Shown piece after piece: positions 10,958-19,580 of a stretch of DNA of 64,000 nt; within the stretch, counting starts at the first letter, position 1, and the number at the start of each line of letters is the position of its first letter. The position numbers and the translations under genes are program-made. Origin of the DNA: Fischerella sp. CENA71 (GTDB lineage Bacteria > Cyanobacteriota > Cyanobacteriia > Cyanobacteriales > Nostocaceae); NCBI GenBank assembly GCA_024239075.1, contig JANBVI010000027.1, positions 372,001 through 436,000 of the forward strand. Direction: 5' to 3'. The notes beneath the pieces were generated by a model. It was not told where the DNA came from and did not search any database. It saw only the letters and a program-made list of their open reading frames with translations.

Positions 10958-13174
10958 ATGCCAAAATCTAAAAAGACTAGCAATCAACAAATTAATTTTA
11001 ACGATACACAATATTACTTAAATCGTGAGTTAAGCTGGATAGAATTCAACAGCAGAGTTTTGCATGAAGCTCTAGACTCACGCACACCCCTTTTAGAACG
11101 TCTTAAGTTTTTGGCTATCTTCAGTTCCAACTTGGATGAGTTCTTTATGGTGCGTGTTGCAGTTTTAAAGCAACAAGTAGAAGCAAAAGTTAGTCAATTA
11201 AGTTTTGATGGTCGCACACCACAACAACAGTTAGATGATATTAGTTTTTTCCTGCGGCCTCTAGTAACTCAACAACATCAACATTTTGAGCAAGTACTAC
11301 GACCTGTATTGGCAAATCACGACATCCATATTTTGGATTATATAGATTTGACAGAAAAACAGCGCAAATATTTAGACAATTATTTTGAAGAACAAGTCTT
11401 TCCTGTTATTACTCCCTTAGCTGTTGACCCTAGCCATCCTTTTCCCTACATTTCTAATCTCAGTTTAAATTTAGCAGTTGTAGTAAAAAATCCAGAAACT
11501 GAAGAAGAATTTTTTGCCAGAGTTAAAGTCCCGAAAGTTTTGCCCCGATTTTTGCCTTTACCGTCAGAGTTAGGAATTCAACGTCATGGCAAACCTGCTT
11601 TGTGGACTGGTGTACCCTTAGAACAAGCGATCGCTCATAATTTAGAATCCCTATTTCCAGGGATGAACATTCAAGAATATCATCCCTTCCGCATTACTCG
11701 TGATGCTGATTTGGGACTAGAAGAAGATGAAGCCGACGATTTGCTAATTTTTATAGAGCAAGAACTGCGAAAAAGGCGAGTTGGTGGTAGCCCAGTTCGA
11801 TTAGAAATTCAATCCCAAACTCCGGAATTCATACGCAATCGATTGTTACAAGATTTGGAATTAACCGAGAGCGATGTCTATGACGTAGATGGACTTTTGG
11901 GACTAAGCGACTTAATGTATTTTATGTCTTTGAGCGTCCCAGCAGAACTCAAAGATTCTCCTTGGCAGTCTGTTGTACCCCCTCGTCTGCAACGCATTCG
12001 AGAAATAAATCTCGCTTCCGAAGCCCTAGAAATAGAAGAAGGCAAAGATTTTTTTGCTGTGATTCGAGAGCGGGATTTACTTGTACACCATCCCTATCAA
12101 TCTTTTTCGGCGTCTGTGGTGCGCTTTATTACCAGTGCTGCCCATGATCCGAATGTTTTAGCAATTAAGATGACTCTTTACCGCACTTCTGGTGATTCAC
12201 CAATTGTTAATGCTTTAATTGCTGCTGCGGAAAATGGCAAGCAAGTATCTGTATTGGTTGAACTGAAAGCGCGGTTTGATGAAGAGAATAATATCTATTG
12301 GGCAAAACGTTTAGAAAGCGTTGGAGTTCATGTCGTTTACGGCTTAGTCGGTTTGAAAACCCACTCTAAAATTGTCATGGTTGTGCGGCGTGAGCAAGAG
12401 CGTATTCGTCGCTATGTTCATATTGGTACTGGAAATTATAATCCCAAAACAGCGCGCTTGTATACGGACTTAGGATTATTTACTTGTCAAGAAGAGTTGG
12501 GAGCAGATGTAACAGATGTATTTAATTTCTTAACAGGATACTCACGGCAAAAATCTTATCGTCAATTGTTAGTTGCACCTGTAAATTTACGCGATCGCTT
12601 TATTGGACTGATCCAAAGAGAAATTGAAAATGCTCAAAAAGGATTTTCCGGGCGTATCGTTGCCAAAATGAATTCCCTTGTCGATCCACAAATTATCTCT
12701 GAACTTTACAAAGCTTCCCGCGTCGGTGTGCAAATCGATTTAATTGTGCGGGGTATTTGCTGTTTACGTCCTGACGTTAAAGATATCAGCGAAAACATTC
12801 GCGTTATTAGTATTGTGGGTCGGTTTTTAGAACACTCCCGGATTTTTTATTTCTATAATAATGGTCAAGAAGAAATTTATATTGGTAGTGCTGATTGGAT
12901 GCCACGGAACTTGGATCGAAGAGTAGAAGTAATTACTCCCATATTAGATCCTGATATTGCTAAAGATTTGCAGGAAATTTTAGGCATCATGTTGGCAGAT
13001 AATCGCCAAGCCTGGGAGTTACAAGCTGATGGCAGTTACATTCAAAGGCGTCCTGGTGAGGATTGTCCAGAAGCTAGTTCGCAAAAAACTCTTATGTCTA
13101 TGGCTTTAAATCCACCAGCGATCGCCTCAAACTTGATGAATTCAAGAAAGAGTTATGTCTATCCTGACAAGTAG
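10958..13174 (+). CDS. ppk: Polyphosphate kinase 1
   Basis: PPK1 reversibly transfers the ATP gamma-phosphate onto long-chain polyphosphate. The product is about 738 residues, normal for the family. The N-terminal signature LNRELSWIEFNSRVL is present, followed by the SSNLDEFFMVRVA segment. The phosphorylated histidine lies in LKTHSKIVMVV, with the following HIGTGNYNPKTA motif. A second conserved histidine is in FLEHSRIFYF, followed by IGSADWMPRNLDRRVE. I prefer the ATG at 10958 with AGG a few bases upstream; an in-frame GTG at 10952 would add two residues. It stands alone between non-coding gaps. Confidence 0.96.
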   Translation: MPKSKKTSNQQINFNDTQYYLNRELSWIEFNSRVLHEALDSRTPLLERLKFLAIFSSNLDEFFMVRVAVLKQQVEAKVSQLSFDGRTPQQQLDDISFFLRPLVTQQHQHFEQVLRPVLANHDIHILDYIDLTEKQRKYLDNYFEEQVFPVITPLAVDPSHPFPYISNLSLNLAVVVKNPETEEEFFARVKVPKVLPRFLPLPSELGIQRHGKPALWTGVPLEQAIAHNLESLFPGMNIQEYHPFRITRDADLGLEEDEADDLLIFIEQELRKRRVGGSPVRLEIQSQTPEFIRNRLLQDLELTESDVYDVDGLLGLSDLMYFMSLSVPAELKDSPWQSVVPPRLQRIREINLASEALEIEEGKDFFAVIRERDLLVHHPYQSFSASVVRFITSAAHDPNVLAIKMTLYRTSGDSPIVNALIAAAENGKQVSVLVELKARFDEENNIYWAKRLESVGVHVVYGLVGLKTHSKIVMVVRREQERIRRYVHIGTGNYNPKTARLYTDLGLFTCQEELGADVTDVFNFLTGYSRQKSYRQLLVAPVNLRDRFIGLIQREIENAQKGFSGRIVAKMNSLVDPQIISELYKASRVGVQIDLIVRGICCLRPDVKDISENIRVISIVGRFLEHSRIFYFYNNGQEEIYIGSADWMPRNLDRRVEVITPILDPDIAKDLQEILGIMLADNRQAWELQADGSYIQRRPGEDCPEASSQKTLMSMALNPPAIASNLMNSRKSYVYPDK

Positions 13175-13333
13175 TTAGACAATTTTATTCCGAAAAATTA
13201 ATATTACTAAATATTAATTTCTCACTAATTTTGGAAAAAATTGAATTTATTCAACCATAGGATAGAGTTAGTTTTTGTAGATATTCTCATAAACTATAAA
13301 GGTTGTTGTGCATTAACTTTATAATTTGTTTGG

Positions 13334-13750
13334 ATGTTAATGTTGTCTTGTGAGTCTTCTACCCTGCGCGTTCTAGTGGTTGATGACCACGAACTGACTC
13401 GCTTAACTTTACAATTAATATTTTCTGCACAAGAAAATATTCAAGTTGTAGGTTTAGCTAGTAACGGTCAAGAAGCCATAGAAATGGTTAAGCGCCACAA
13501 GCCTGATGTAATTATTCTGGACTTGCAAATGCCAATTATGGATGGCTGGATTGCGTCTAGTGAAATTAAAGCTATTGCTCCCAATACTCAGATTATTGCC
13601 TACTCATCAGTGGATGACTCTAAACTTGTTGAAGGAAAAGCAAGAGCTTGTTTAGACGCTGTTTGTAAGAAAGATGTACCTACCACCGAACTAGTTTCCT
13701 TGGTTAGGCAATTAGGTCAAGGGACTATTAATGATACTATTGCTGGATAA
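13334..13750 (+). CDS. Single-domain response regulator (receiver only)
   Basis: A 138-residue CheY-type receiver with no output domain. The acidic pair is in VLVVDDHE, the phospho-acceptor aspartate is in VIILDLQMPIMDG (about residue 63), and the conserved lysine is in AVCKKD. The first 25 residues of the fold resemble NarL-type receivers, but the DNA-binding helix-turn-helix is absent, so it probably acts by protein contact. No histidine kinase gene is adjacent; ppk lies 160 bp upstream. The target is unknown. Confidence 0.88.
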   Translation: MLMLSCESSTLRVLVVDDHELTRLTLQLIFSAQENIQVVGLASNGQEAIEMVKRHKPDVIILDLQMPIMDGWIASSEIKAIAPNTQIIAYSSVDDSKLVEGKARACLDAVCKKDVPTTELVSLVRQLGQGTINDTIAG

Positions 13751-13998
13751 AGGATACAGCCAACACTGTTGGGATTACTAAAGTTGCTCATCAGGGAGTC
13801 GGGAAGCTTGGAAGCGATGGCAAAGAAGTCGGTAGAACCGGAATAGTTGGTTGCTACCGACGTAGTTATTTTTTGTTAGGGTAAATCTTAACAGGGATCA
13901 GGGATTCACTTAGCAGCAAACCCATGATCCATCAGTGTGCATCAGTTGTCGATTTTTTATCCCCTTGTGTGAGCTATTGTCTGGGGGATATGGCTTAA

Positions 13999-14178
13999 TT
14001 AAGATTCAGTATCTGGAAAGGTGCGTCTATATTCATCGATTAATTCATCCATTTCTTCCAAAGCTTGATTCACGTCTATTTTTAAAGTTCCTAAGTTTGG
14101 TTGCTCCAGTAAACTCATTAAATACTCACGCTTGCTTTGAATTTGGGCAATACGTTCTTTGATGGTTTGTGCATCCAT
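13999..14178 (-). CDS. Small conserved-looking protein, 59 residues
   Basis: A short gene beginning MDAQTIKERIAQIQSKREYL and ending RRTFPDTES. The product is strongly helical, charged and free of cysteine, with heptad-like leucine and isoleucine spacing that suggests a small coiled-coil or helical hairpin. I think such small proteins occur across filamentous cyanobacteria, but I cannot name a family. Codon usage looks like a real gene, and the opposite strand gives only a low-quality frame. No strong Shine-Dalgarno is visible. It is divergent from the DUF2854 gene at 14323. Confidence 0.68.
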   Translation of the reverse strand: MDAQTIKERIAQIQSKREYLMSLLEQPNLGTLKIDVNQALEEMDELIDEYRRTFPDTES

Positions 14179-14322
14179 AATTTTTTGCTTCTGTTGAGAA
14201 TATGTTCAAATTCAAAGTTAACTCAAAAAAACAAACACTTTTAACTATTGTCTTCCCTAATCTGTTGGCGATCGCAGATGATAATAAAACTGGTGCTAAG
14301 AAAAAATATTAAAAACTAAGTC

Positions 14323-14871
14323 ATGTTACGCCAAGTTTCTCTGGGAACGCTGGGTTTAACCATCGGTGGTATCTTAACCATCATCGGCTTCATCGCCTAC
14401 GCTAACGATAACGCTACTCTCAATCTCGTGGGATTTTTTTACGGGATTCCGCTGGTGCTAGGAGGATTAGCCTTAAAAGCTAATGAACTCAAACCTGTAC
14501 CCTTCAGTCAAGTTACTACACCAACTGTTTTGGCATTACGCCAGCAGCAAGCAACTCTAACTCAAAATAAAATTCGTCAAGATTTGACTCGTTATTGCTA
14601 TGGTCAAGATGTTCATTTTGATCGTGCTTTATCGTACTTAGGTTTGACTTCTTCAGATCAAGAACTACCAGTGATCACAAGTTTACGAGAAGAAGATATT
14701 AACGGAAATTATGCCTTGATATTAGAATTTGATTCGTCAGTCATACCAATTGATGTGTGGCAGCAAAAACAGGAGAAAATGATCAATTATTTTGGCCCTG
14801 GAGTCGATGTAAAAATCACACAGCCAAAAGAAGATACTATTGAACTAACGCTGATTGCAGATAAACAATAG
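14323..14871 (+). CDS. DUF2854 family membrane protein
   Basis: A 182-residue protein with two membrane helices at the N-terminus (about residues 8-27 and 33-52, with GLTIGGILTIIGFIAYA and LVGFFYGIPLVLGGLALKA). A soluble domain of about 120 residues follows, with FDRALSYLGL and a C-terminal beta-rich part. This matches the DUF2854 family shared by cyanobacteria and plant chloroplasts, whose function I do not know. A 13-bp hairpin follows the stop codon and separates it from the convergent CRR7-like gene. Confidence 0.8.
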   Translation: MLRQVSLGTLGLTIGGILTIIGFIAYANDNATLNLVGFFYGIPLVLGGLALKANELKPVPFSQVTTPTVLALRQQQATLTQNKIRQDLTRYCYGQDVHFDRALSYLGLTSSDQELPVITSLREEDINGNYALILEFDSSVIPIDVWQQKQEKMINYFGPGVDVKITQPKEDTIELTLIADKQ

Positions 14872-14876
14872 TCAAT

Positions 14877-14914
14877 AGTCAATAGTCCAAATGCTTGACA
14901 ATGGACTATTGACT
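14877..14914. terminator. Hairpin between convergent genes, built from an STRR repeat
   Basis: AGTCAATAGTCCA (14877-14889) pairs perfectly with 14902-14914. The stem is made of TCAATAG heptamers. Position between two convergent stop codons suggests bidirectional termination, although the T-tracts are weak. Confidence 0.6.
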
Positions 14915-14919
14915 AAAGT

Positions 14920-15180
14920 TTATTTTTCCAAACGCACTGCATACCATTGCAAATATTTTCCAAGACCAACATCTAGTTCACAACTAGTATCAAGCAAATA
15001 TTTAGCTCTTTTTTCAATAGAATCCAAAGAACGCAGATCAGGTGGTAAATCCTGAGGATTGAGTTGTTGAAGAACATCTGTTAATTTTTCTAATAATTCT
15101 GATGCAGTCAGAAACTGTTCCTCTTGATTTGTTTCTAAAACAACAAAATTATCTTGCTGATACATTAAATTATCTGGCAT
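14920..15180 (-). CDS. CRR7-like protein (chlororespiratory reduction 7 family)
   Basis: An 86-residue protein with the family C-terminus TSCELDVGLGKYLQWYAVRLEK split over its last 22 positions, preceded by ETNQEEQFLTASELLEKL. In plants CRR7 is needed for the chloroplast NDH complex; the cyanobacterial role is presumed similar but is not shown by this sequence. I chose the ATG at 15180 (MPDNLMYQQ) over an upstream in-frame start at 15294, because the extra 38 residues are hydrophobic, unrelated to the family and come from AT-rich intergenic DNA. It is convergent with the DUF2854 gene. Confidence 0.82.
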   Translation of the reverse strand: MPDNLMYQQDNFVVLETNQEEQFLTASELLEKLTDVLQQLNPQDLPPDLRSLDSIEKRAKYLLDTSCELDVGLGKYLQWYAVRLEK

Positions 15181-15606
15181 AAAACTTATCGTATAAATCT
15201 TAAATATAACTATAGCAACGTATAGCAATACTATCTGATTTGTGAATATCGAGAGAGTCAGCCCCCCGAATTCTACCCTACGGGAAGCTAACACAACAAG
15301 GGAACGGTAAGCCAGCCTGTGGGGTGTCTACAAGAAGTCGGAGAGTTTGTTGTTCACAAATGATTTATGAATGCTATGTGAATATGCGTTTGAAGTTTTC
15401 AAAAATAATAGTAATTGCTCGTTTGTAGTTGGGAAATATAGAAATATAAATAGTAACGTTTCCCTACCTTGCAAGTGCGTGATAGGAGTTGCAATATATA
15501 GACGGATTTTGCTTCACACAGGATTTAATTTATGTCAACCGTTGATGTACCACAATTAGTGTGACTATTAAACGCTATTGCTTCTACTTTATATAAAATT
15601 CAACTC
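15181..15606. other. Intergenic region upstream of crr7-like and diguanylate cyclase genes
   Basis: A 426-bp divergent spacer that must hold both promoters. It contains a GC-richer patch near 15250-15345 and a palindromic repeat at 15350-15373 that is listed separately. I found no gene here. Confidence 0.6.
15350..15373. repeat. Palindromic 24-bp repeat, copy 1
   Basis: This matches the reverse complement of 20392-20415 at 23 of 24 positions. The core approximates TTCATAAATCATTTATGAA, a 19-bp palindrome with an 8-bp arm. The copies lie about 5 kb apart in opposite orientation, both next to gene ends or starts. Confidence 0.65.
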
Positions 15607-16626
15607 ATGTTAGGGATAGGGATTTCCAATAAACCTCCTTTGATTCTCGTGGCTGATGACGATACGATCATGCGACTTCTGTTGCGTGAGGCTATGGAGC
15701 AAGAAGGCTACCGAGTAGTCGAAGTTAGTAATGGTAAAGAGTGTTTGGATGCTTATACTGCCGTTAAACCTGATTTAATTTTGCTAGATGCTGTCATGCC
15801 TATCATGGATGGCTTTACCTGCTGTCAGGAATTGATGCAAATACTCAAGAAAAATTTAGTATTAGCACTTGCATCCCTTGATGGCGGATCTGGTTTTAGC
15901 AATAGTTTAATTTCTACATTATGGGATCGCACTCCCATATTAATGATTACAGGATTAGATGATCCTGACTCAGTAGACCGTGCTTTTGAGGCTGGGGCCA
16001 GTGATTTTGTAACTAAGCCGATTCACTGGTCAGTATTGCGGCGACGGGTGAGAAAGCTGTTACAACAAGGACAGGTATATAAACAGTTAGAAGCAGCCAA
16101 TCAAGCTTTGCAGCAACTTGCTCACGAAGATGGCTTAACTGGGCTGGCTAATCGTCGCCGCTTTGATCAATATCTTAATTCTCAATGGTTGGAGTTAGCA
16201 CAGCAGCGATCGCCAATATCATTAATCTTATGTGATATCGATTTTTTTAAACTTTATAACGATAAATATGGTCATCCTACTGGCGATGTATGCTTGCAAA
16301 AGGTGGCAAATGTTTTAAAAAACACAGCCCAAAAATATCAGGATTTAGTTGCACGTTATGGTGGTGAAGAATTTGTTGTGATTTTGCCTTACACTCATGT
16401 TGCTGGTGCAGTTCATGTTGCAGCAGCAATGCAGGCTGGAGTGAGGGAGTTAGAAATATTGCACTCTGGATCTGCTGTTAGTCAGTTTGTAACTCTTAGT
16501 TTAGGAGTCGCTACTATTATTCCTAATTTTGAAACTTCACCTTTAGCTTTGATTGAGGCAGCTGATAAAGCACTTTACCAAGCAAAAGCAGAAGGACGTA
16601 ACCGCATTATTATTAAGCAGATATAG
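15607..16626 (+). CDS. Response regulator with GGDEF diguanylate cyclase domain
   Basis: A 339-residue PleD-like protein expected to make cyclic di-GMP when phosphorylated. The receiver (about 10-150) has VADDD, phospho-acceptor D61 in LILLDAVMP and the lysine in FVTKPI. The GGDEF domain (about 170-339) starts with DGLTGLANRRRF and has RYGGEEFVV with GGEEF at 252-256, so it should be active. The product-inhibition site, normally RxxD, reads KYQD here, so feedback control may be weak. The receiver carries an unusual insertion of roughly 30 residues (about 80-108) before ILMITG. No partner kinase is adjacent. Confidence 0.93.
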   Translation: MLGIGISNKPPLILVADDDTIMRLLLREAMEQEGYRVVEVSNGKECLDAYTAVKPDLILLDAVMPIMDGFTCCQELMQILKKNLVLALASLDGGSGFSNSLISTLWDRTPILMITGLDDPDSVDRAFEAGASDFVTKPIHWSVLRRRVRKLLQQGQVYKQLEAANQALQQLAHEDGLTGLANRRRFDQYLNSQWLELAQQRSPISLILCDIDFFKLYNDKYGHPTGDVCLQKVANVLKNTAQKYQDLVARYGGEEFVVILPYTHVAGAVHVAAAMQAGVRELEILHSGSAVSQFVTLSLGVATIIPNFETSPLALIEAADKALYQAKAEGRNRIIIKQI

Positions 16627-16751
16627 GGGATTGGGGACAAGGGGGACAAGGGAGAAAAGGGAGCAGGAGGGAGAGACGCGGTGACGCGGTGACGCGGTGA
16701 CACAGTGACGTGGAGAATAACCAATGACGAATGACAAGTGACAAATGCCCA
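16627..16751. repeat. Composite STRR repeat, copy 1
   Basis: Three repeat types follow each other: G-rich units (GGGGATT, GGGACAA), three tandem GACGCGGT octamers, then TGACAAA-type heptamers. Much the same composite lies in reverse orientation at 21397-21519. Here it fills the gap between the convergent cyclase and TPR genes. Confidence 0.82.
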
Positions 16752-17807
16752 TTACCTATTATCTAATTTAGCTTTTCGTATCATTTGAGTGAGTCGGTCA
16801 AGTAATCGCACTTCTTGCTTACTGTCTTCTAGTATTTTTGCTACAGTAATAGCCCTTTCATAAAAATTACGGGCGGTTGGGAAATTACCTATTTGCTCGT
16901 ATAACTGAGCATAGGATTCAAAAGATTTTAATTCTTCTTGTCGATTTTGTAATTCTTGAGCTAGGGTTAATCGCTGCTGTAACAAATCAAAAGCACGTTC
17001 ATAGCGTCCCACCGAACCGTGAGCAGTCACTAAACCATCAATAGCTCGTAATTCGTTCACGCGATCGCCACTATATTTTGCAATCCGTAGTGCTGCTCCG
17101 TAAGTCCCGATTGTACCTTGATAATCTCCTGCTGCTAGGTAGGTCTCACCTAAATTATTTAGAGTATTAGCTTCACCGATGGGATCACGAACCTGACGCC
17201 GGAAAGTTAAAGCATTTTCATAAAGTTTGATGGCTTTATTGTAATTTCCTAACCTCGCATTTGCTAGACCCAAATTACTCAAAGATAATCCTTGACCTTC
17301 AAGATTTTTTACATGGCGAGCAATTTCCAGAGCTTCTCTGAGAGTTGGCAAACTAGCAGTGGGTTCGCCTTGTTGCAACAACAGTGTACCTATATTATTC
17401 AAGGCGAAGATTTGACTTTGAAAGTCATGGGTATCACGAGCGATCGCTAGGCGTCGGCGTATGGCGTCTTCTGCTTCTTTGTAACGACCCAATTCGACAT
17501 AACCTCTACCGAGGTAATCATAAATTAAACCCTGGGCATTGAGATCACCAATCGAATGATAAATTGAGAGTGCTTGTAACCAAGACTCGATAGCTTTGTC
17601 AGCTCTACCAGAAGACTGTTGCTGCTGACCAATTCGCATTAAAGTATCTGCTTGATTTGTTGATTGTTGGACTATAGATTTATCTATCTGACGATGGAGT
17701 TGTTCAGTAATATCCGCACCATGTGCCGCTATGGGTTGAAATATAAAACTAGCAACTAAAAAAAGCAAGGAGGAGGGGGAATAAGGTCTCAACTTCCATT
17801 TTTTCAT
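16752..17807 (-). CDS. Secreted or periplasmic TPR protein
   Basis: A 351-residue protein with an N-terminal signal peptide (hydrophobic SSLLFLVASFIFQPIAAHGA near residues 12-31). The rest is tetratricopeptide repeats of about 40 residues each, the spacing of TPR_12-type kinesin-light-chain repeats, with units such as YLGRGYVELGRYKEAEDAI, LNNIGTLLLQQGEPTASL and LNNLGETYLAAGDYQGTI. It should act as a protein-binding scaffold outside the cytoplasmic membrane. It lies 87 bp downstream of a sigma-like gene on the same strand and may share its transcript. The binding partner is unknown. Confidence 0.85.
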   Translation of the reverse strand: MKKWKLRPYSPSSLLFLVASFIFQPIAAHGADITEQLHRQIDKSIVQQSTNQADTLMRIGQQQQSSGRADKAIESWLQALSIYHSIGDLNAQGLIYDYLGRGYVELGRYKEAEDAIRRRLAIARDTHDFQSQIFALNNIGTLLLQQGEPTASLPTLREALEIARHVKNLEGQGLSLSNLGLANARLGNYNKAIKLYENALTFRRQVRDPIGEANTLNNLGETYLAAGDYQGTIGTYGAALRIAKYSGDRVNELRAIDGLVTAHGSVGRYERAFDLLQQRLTLAQELQNRQEELKSFESYAQLYEQIGNFPTARNFYERAITVAKILEDSKQEVRLLDRLTQMIRKAKLDNR

Positions 17808-17894
17808 AAAATTTGGCCGTGAAATTGCGGTTTCAAGAAGAATGTGAAGTAATTTTATTTTTTATACTACCAAACACACATTCTTTAGCGGTTT

Positions 17895-18533
17895 CTACGC
17901 AATAGCAGGTGGCAGTAAATTTTCACCCAAGTAGATAGCACGAATATCTGTTGGTAATTTATCCTCTAGCATACGATAACCTTCTTGGAGAAAATTGGCT
18001 ACTTCGCTGGGGGCGATCGCTTCTCCTTCAGCTTGTAGATAGGCAGCAATTCTGGTTTCGCTCCAGTGAAAGGTTTGAGCCATCAACACCATCAAGCGTA
18101 ATATTGGTGTCATTTGATCTAAAGCTTGTTCTAAATAACACCACAAAGGTACAGAGGTGGCTTTGAGAGAATAATGAATTGCTTCCGTCGGAGGAAGTTC
18201 AATCTCGTTGATACAGCAAGCAGTCTGATCGATAAGCCAATTTTGTAAAGTCAGACTTTCCCTAGCAGATTGAGTACTACCGAGATTAAATCCACCCAAT
18301 TCATAGTAGATATGTCGCCAAGTTAGGGCAAATAGATAATCTGCTTGCACAGGCGATCGCGCCGAATGACGAATCACTGTATAAACTATGGGGCTATAAC
18401 GGCAAAAAATAGCTGTAAAGTATCTTCCCGACTCTGGATGTTGCTGGAACAATCTGACGAGTTCTGGATCAGTGTGATGGAACAGTGACTTCACTAGAGG
18501 GTGATTAGCTTCAGGAAAATGAGGTATTTGCAC
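17895..18533 (-). CDS. Divergent sigma-70/ECF-like factor
   Basis: A 212-residue protein that looks like a two-domain extracytoplasmic-function sigma factor. Residues about 38-85 (FTAIFCRYSPIVYTVIRHSA onward) resemble region 2, and residues about 135-190 (ILRLMVLMAQTFHWSETRIAAYL and following) resemble the region 4 helix-turn-helix. The residues that normally melt DNA are poorly conserved, so it may be a sigma-like regulator rather than a working sigma. No anti-sigma gene is evident; a secreted TPR gene follows. The call is an inference from pattern and would need profile searching. Confidence 0.6.
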   Translation of the reverse strand: MQIPHFPEANHPLVKSLFHHTDPELVRLFQQHPESGRYFTAIFCRYSPIVYTVIRHSARSPVQADYLFALTWRHIYYELGGFNLGSTQSARESLTLQNWLIDQTACCINEIELPPTEAIHYSLKATSVPLWCYLEQALDQMTPILRLMVLMAQTFHWSETRIAAYLQAEGEAIAPSEVANFLQEGYRMLEDKLPTDIRAIYLGENLLPPAIA

Positions 18534-18735
18534 AGTCCGAATCAGCTTATGTTGTTAGAATTAACTTAGCAATAGCAATCTTTAGTAATTAATCGCATAG
18601 TCTGTTGGTGTAAGCCTGTTTTTGAGCTAACACCAAGGCAGGTTAGCACTTGGTACACTAGAAATACAGACTTTATTTAAGTCATAATTTACAAAACAAA
18701 AGCGGCTCCCTTATATATAATTCCCGATTCTGTTC

Positions 18736-19326
18736 ATGTTTATAGCAAGTCTGACATCATTCTTGGTTAATACGTATACTTTTGGCTCTTTTTTGCCTTC
18801 CATACCACTAGATAGCCTTTTTTCTACCCAAGGCATAATGGTGATGCTACTAGCAGCCTACGCTGGCGCCATGTGGATGTTCCTTACCAGTGCGCCAAAG
18901 GTATATACCGTTATGGTGTCGGATTTGGAAATTGCACGACAGTTGTATGAAGGACTCCTAGATTTACCAGCAGCAGAAGTACCGCTACACTACTACTACA
19001 ATTATGAACAAACTATAGGCGCAACAGGAGTTGATCCGCTTTACTTAGGAAGCAGTCCTTCCTTTGCTAACAAAATGTCAAATGGAAGTGAAGGACTTTG
19101 GTATCAACTTAAGAAAAACATTCAGTTGCATGTAATTACAGGAGCTAGTTTAGGCACAAAAAATCAACAACGCCACGTTTGTTTTGATCATGAATGTATG
19201 GAAATGATTTTAATGCGGGTAGAAGTGCGGGGGTTGAAATTCAAAATTCGCAGCAGAAAACCCTTAAACTTTTTGGTCAAAGATTACGAAGGGCGAATTA
19301 TTGAGATGGCTGAAGTAGCGAATTAA
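18736..19326 (+). CDS. Membrane-anchored VOC/glyoxalase-like protein
   Basis: A 196-residue protein with a probable membrane helix near residues 34-52 (MVMLLAAYAGAMWMFLTSA). A domain follows that begins VMVSDLEIARQLYEGLL, the typical first strand-helix of the vicinal-oxygen-chelate fold. HYYYNYEQ follows. I do not see a complete set of metal ligands, so an enzymatic role is unsupported. Function is unknown; it appears to be a cyanobacterial conserved protein. It is divergent from the sigma-like gene and stands alone. Confidence 0.65.
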   Translation: MFIASLTSFLVNTYTFGSFLPSIPLDSLFSTQGIMVMLLAAYAGAMWMFLTSAPKVYTVMVSDLEIARQLYEGLLDLPAAEVPLHYYYNYEQTIGATGVDPLYLGSSPSFANKMSNGSEGLWYQLKKNIQLHVITGASLGTKNQQRHVCFDHECMEMILMRVEVRGLKFKIRSRKPLNFLVKDYEGRIIEMAEVAN

Positions 19327-19580
19327 TCTCTTTCAAAGAGTCAATGTCAATAGTCAATAGTCAATAGTCAAGAGTTATTCTACCCATGTCTTAAATACAA
19401 CATTGAAAATGAGGAGTTATTTTTCTTAGCCACTAAAGTAAGTAAAAATTTTTTCATAATCACTTTTTTCGGAAAATAATAGCTTGCTTCTGTAGAAGAC
19501 TATAGAAGGTTGTTTGGATGTGACACTCAAGTGTTAACCAACCTAAAATAGAGCAAATTTGCAGGAGTAAGCAAAAAAGA
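19327..19580. repeat. TCAATAG heptamer array in the spacer before the Spo0M-like gene
   Basis: Near 19345-19375 TCAATAG occurs in four tandem or near-tandem copies. The rest of the spacer is AT-rich and should hold the promoter of the next gene. Confidence 0.6.

Noticed and set aside
13790-13870. Possible tRNA or small RNA in the spacer after the receiver gene
   Set aside because: No tRNA-like T-loop or cloverleaf arms could be built; only short imperfect hairpins were seen.
13935-14162. 75-codon frame on the plus strand
   Set aside because: It lies opposite the more plausible 59-residue minus-strand gene (13999-14178), has no ribosome-binding site and no family-like sequence.
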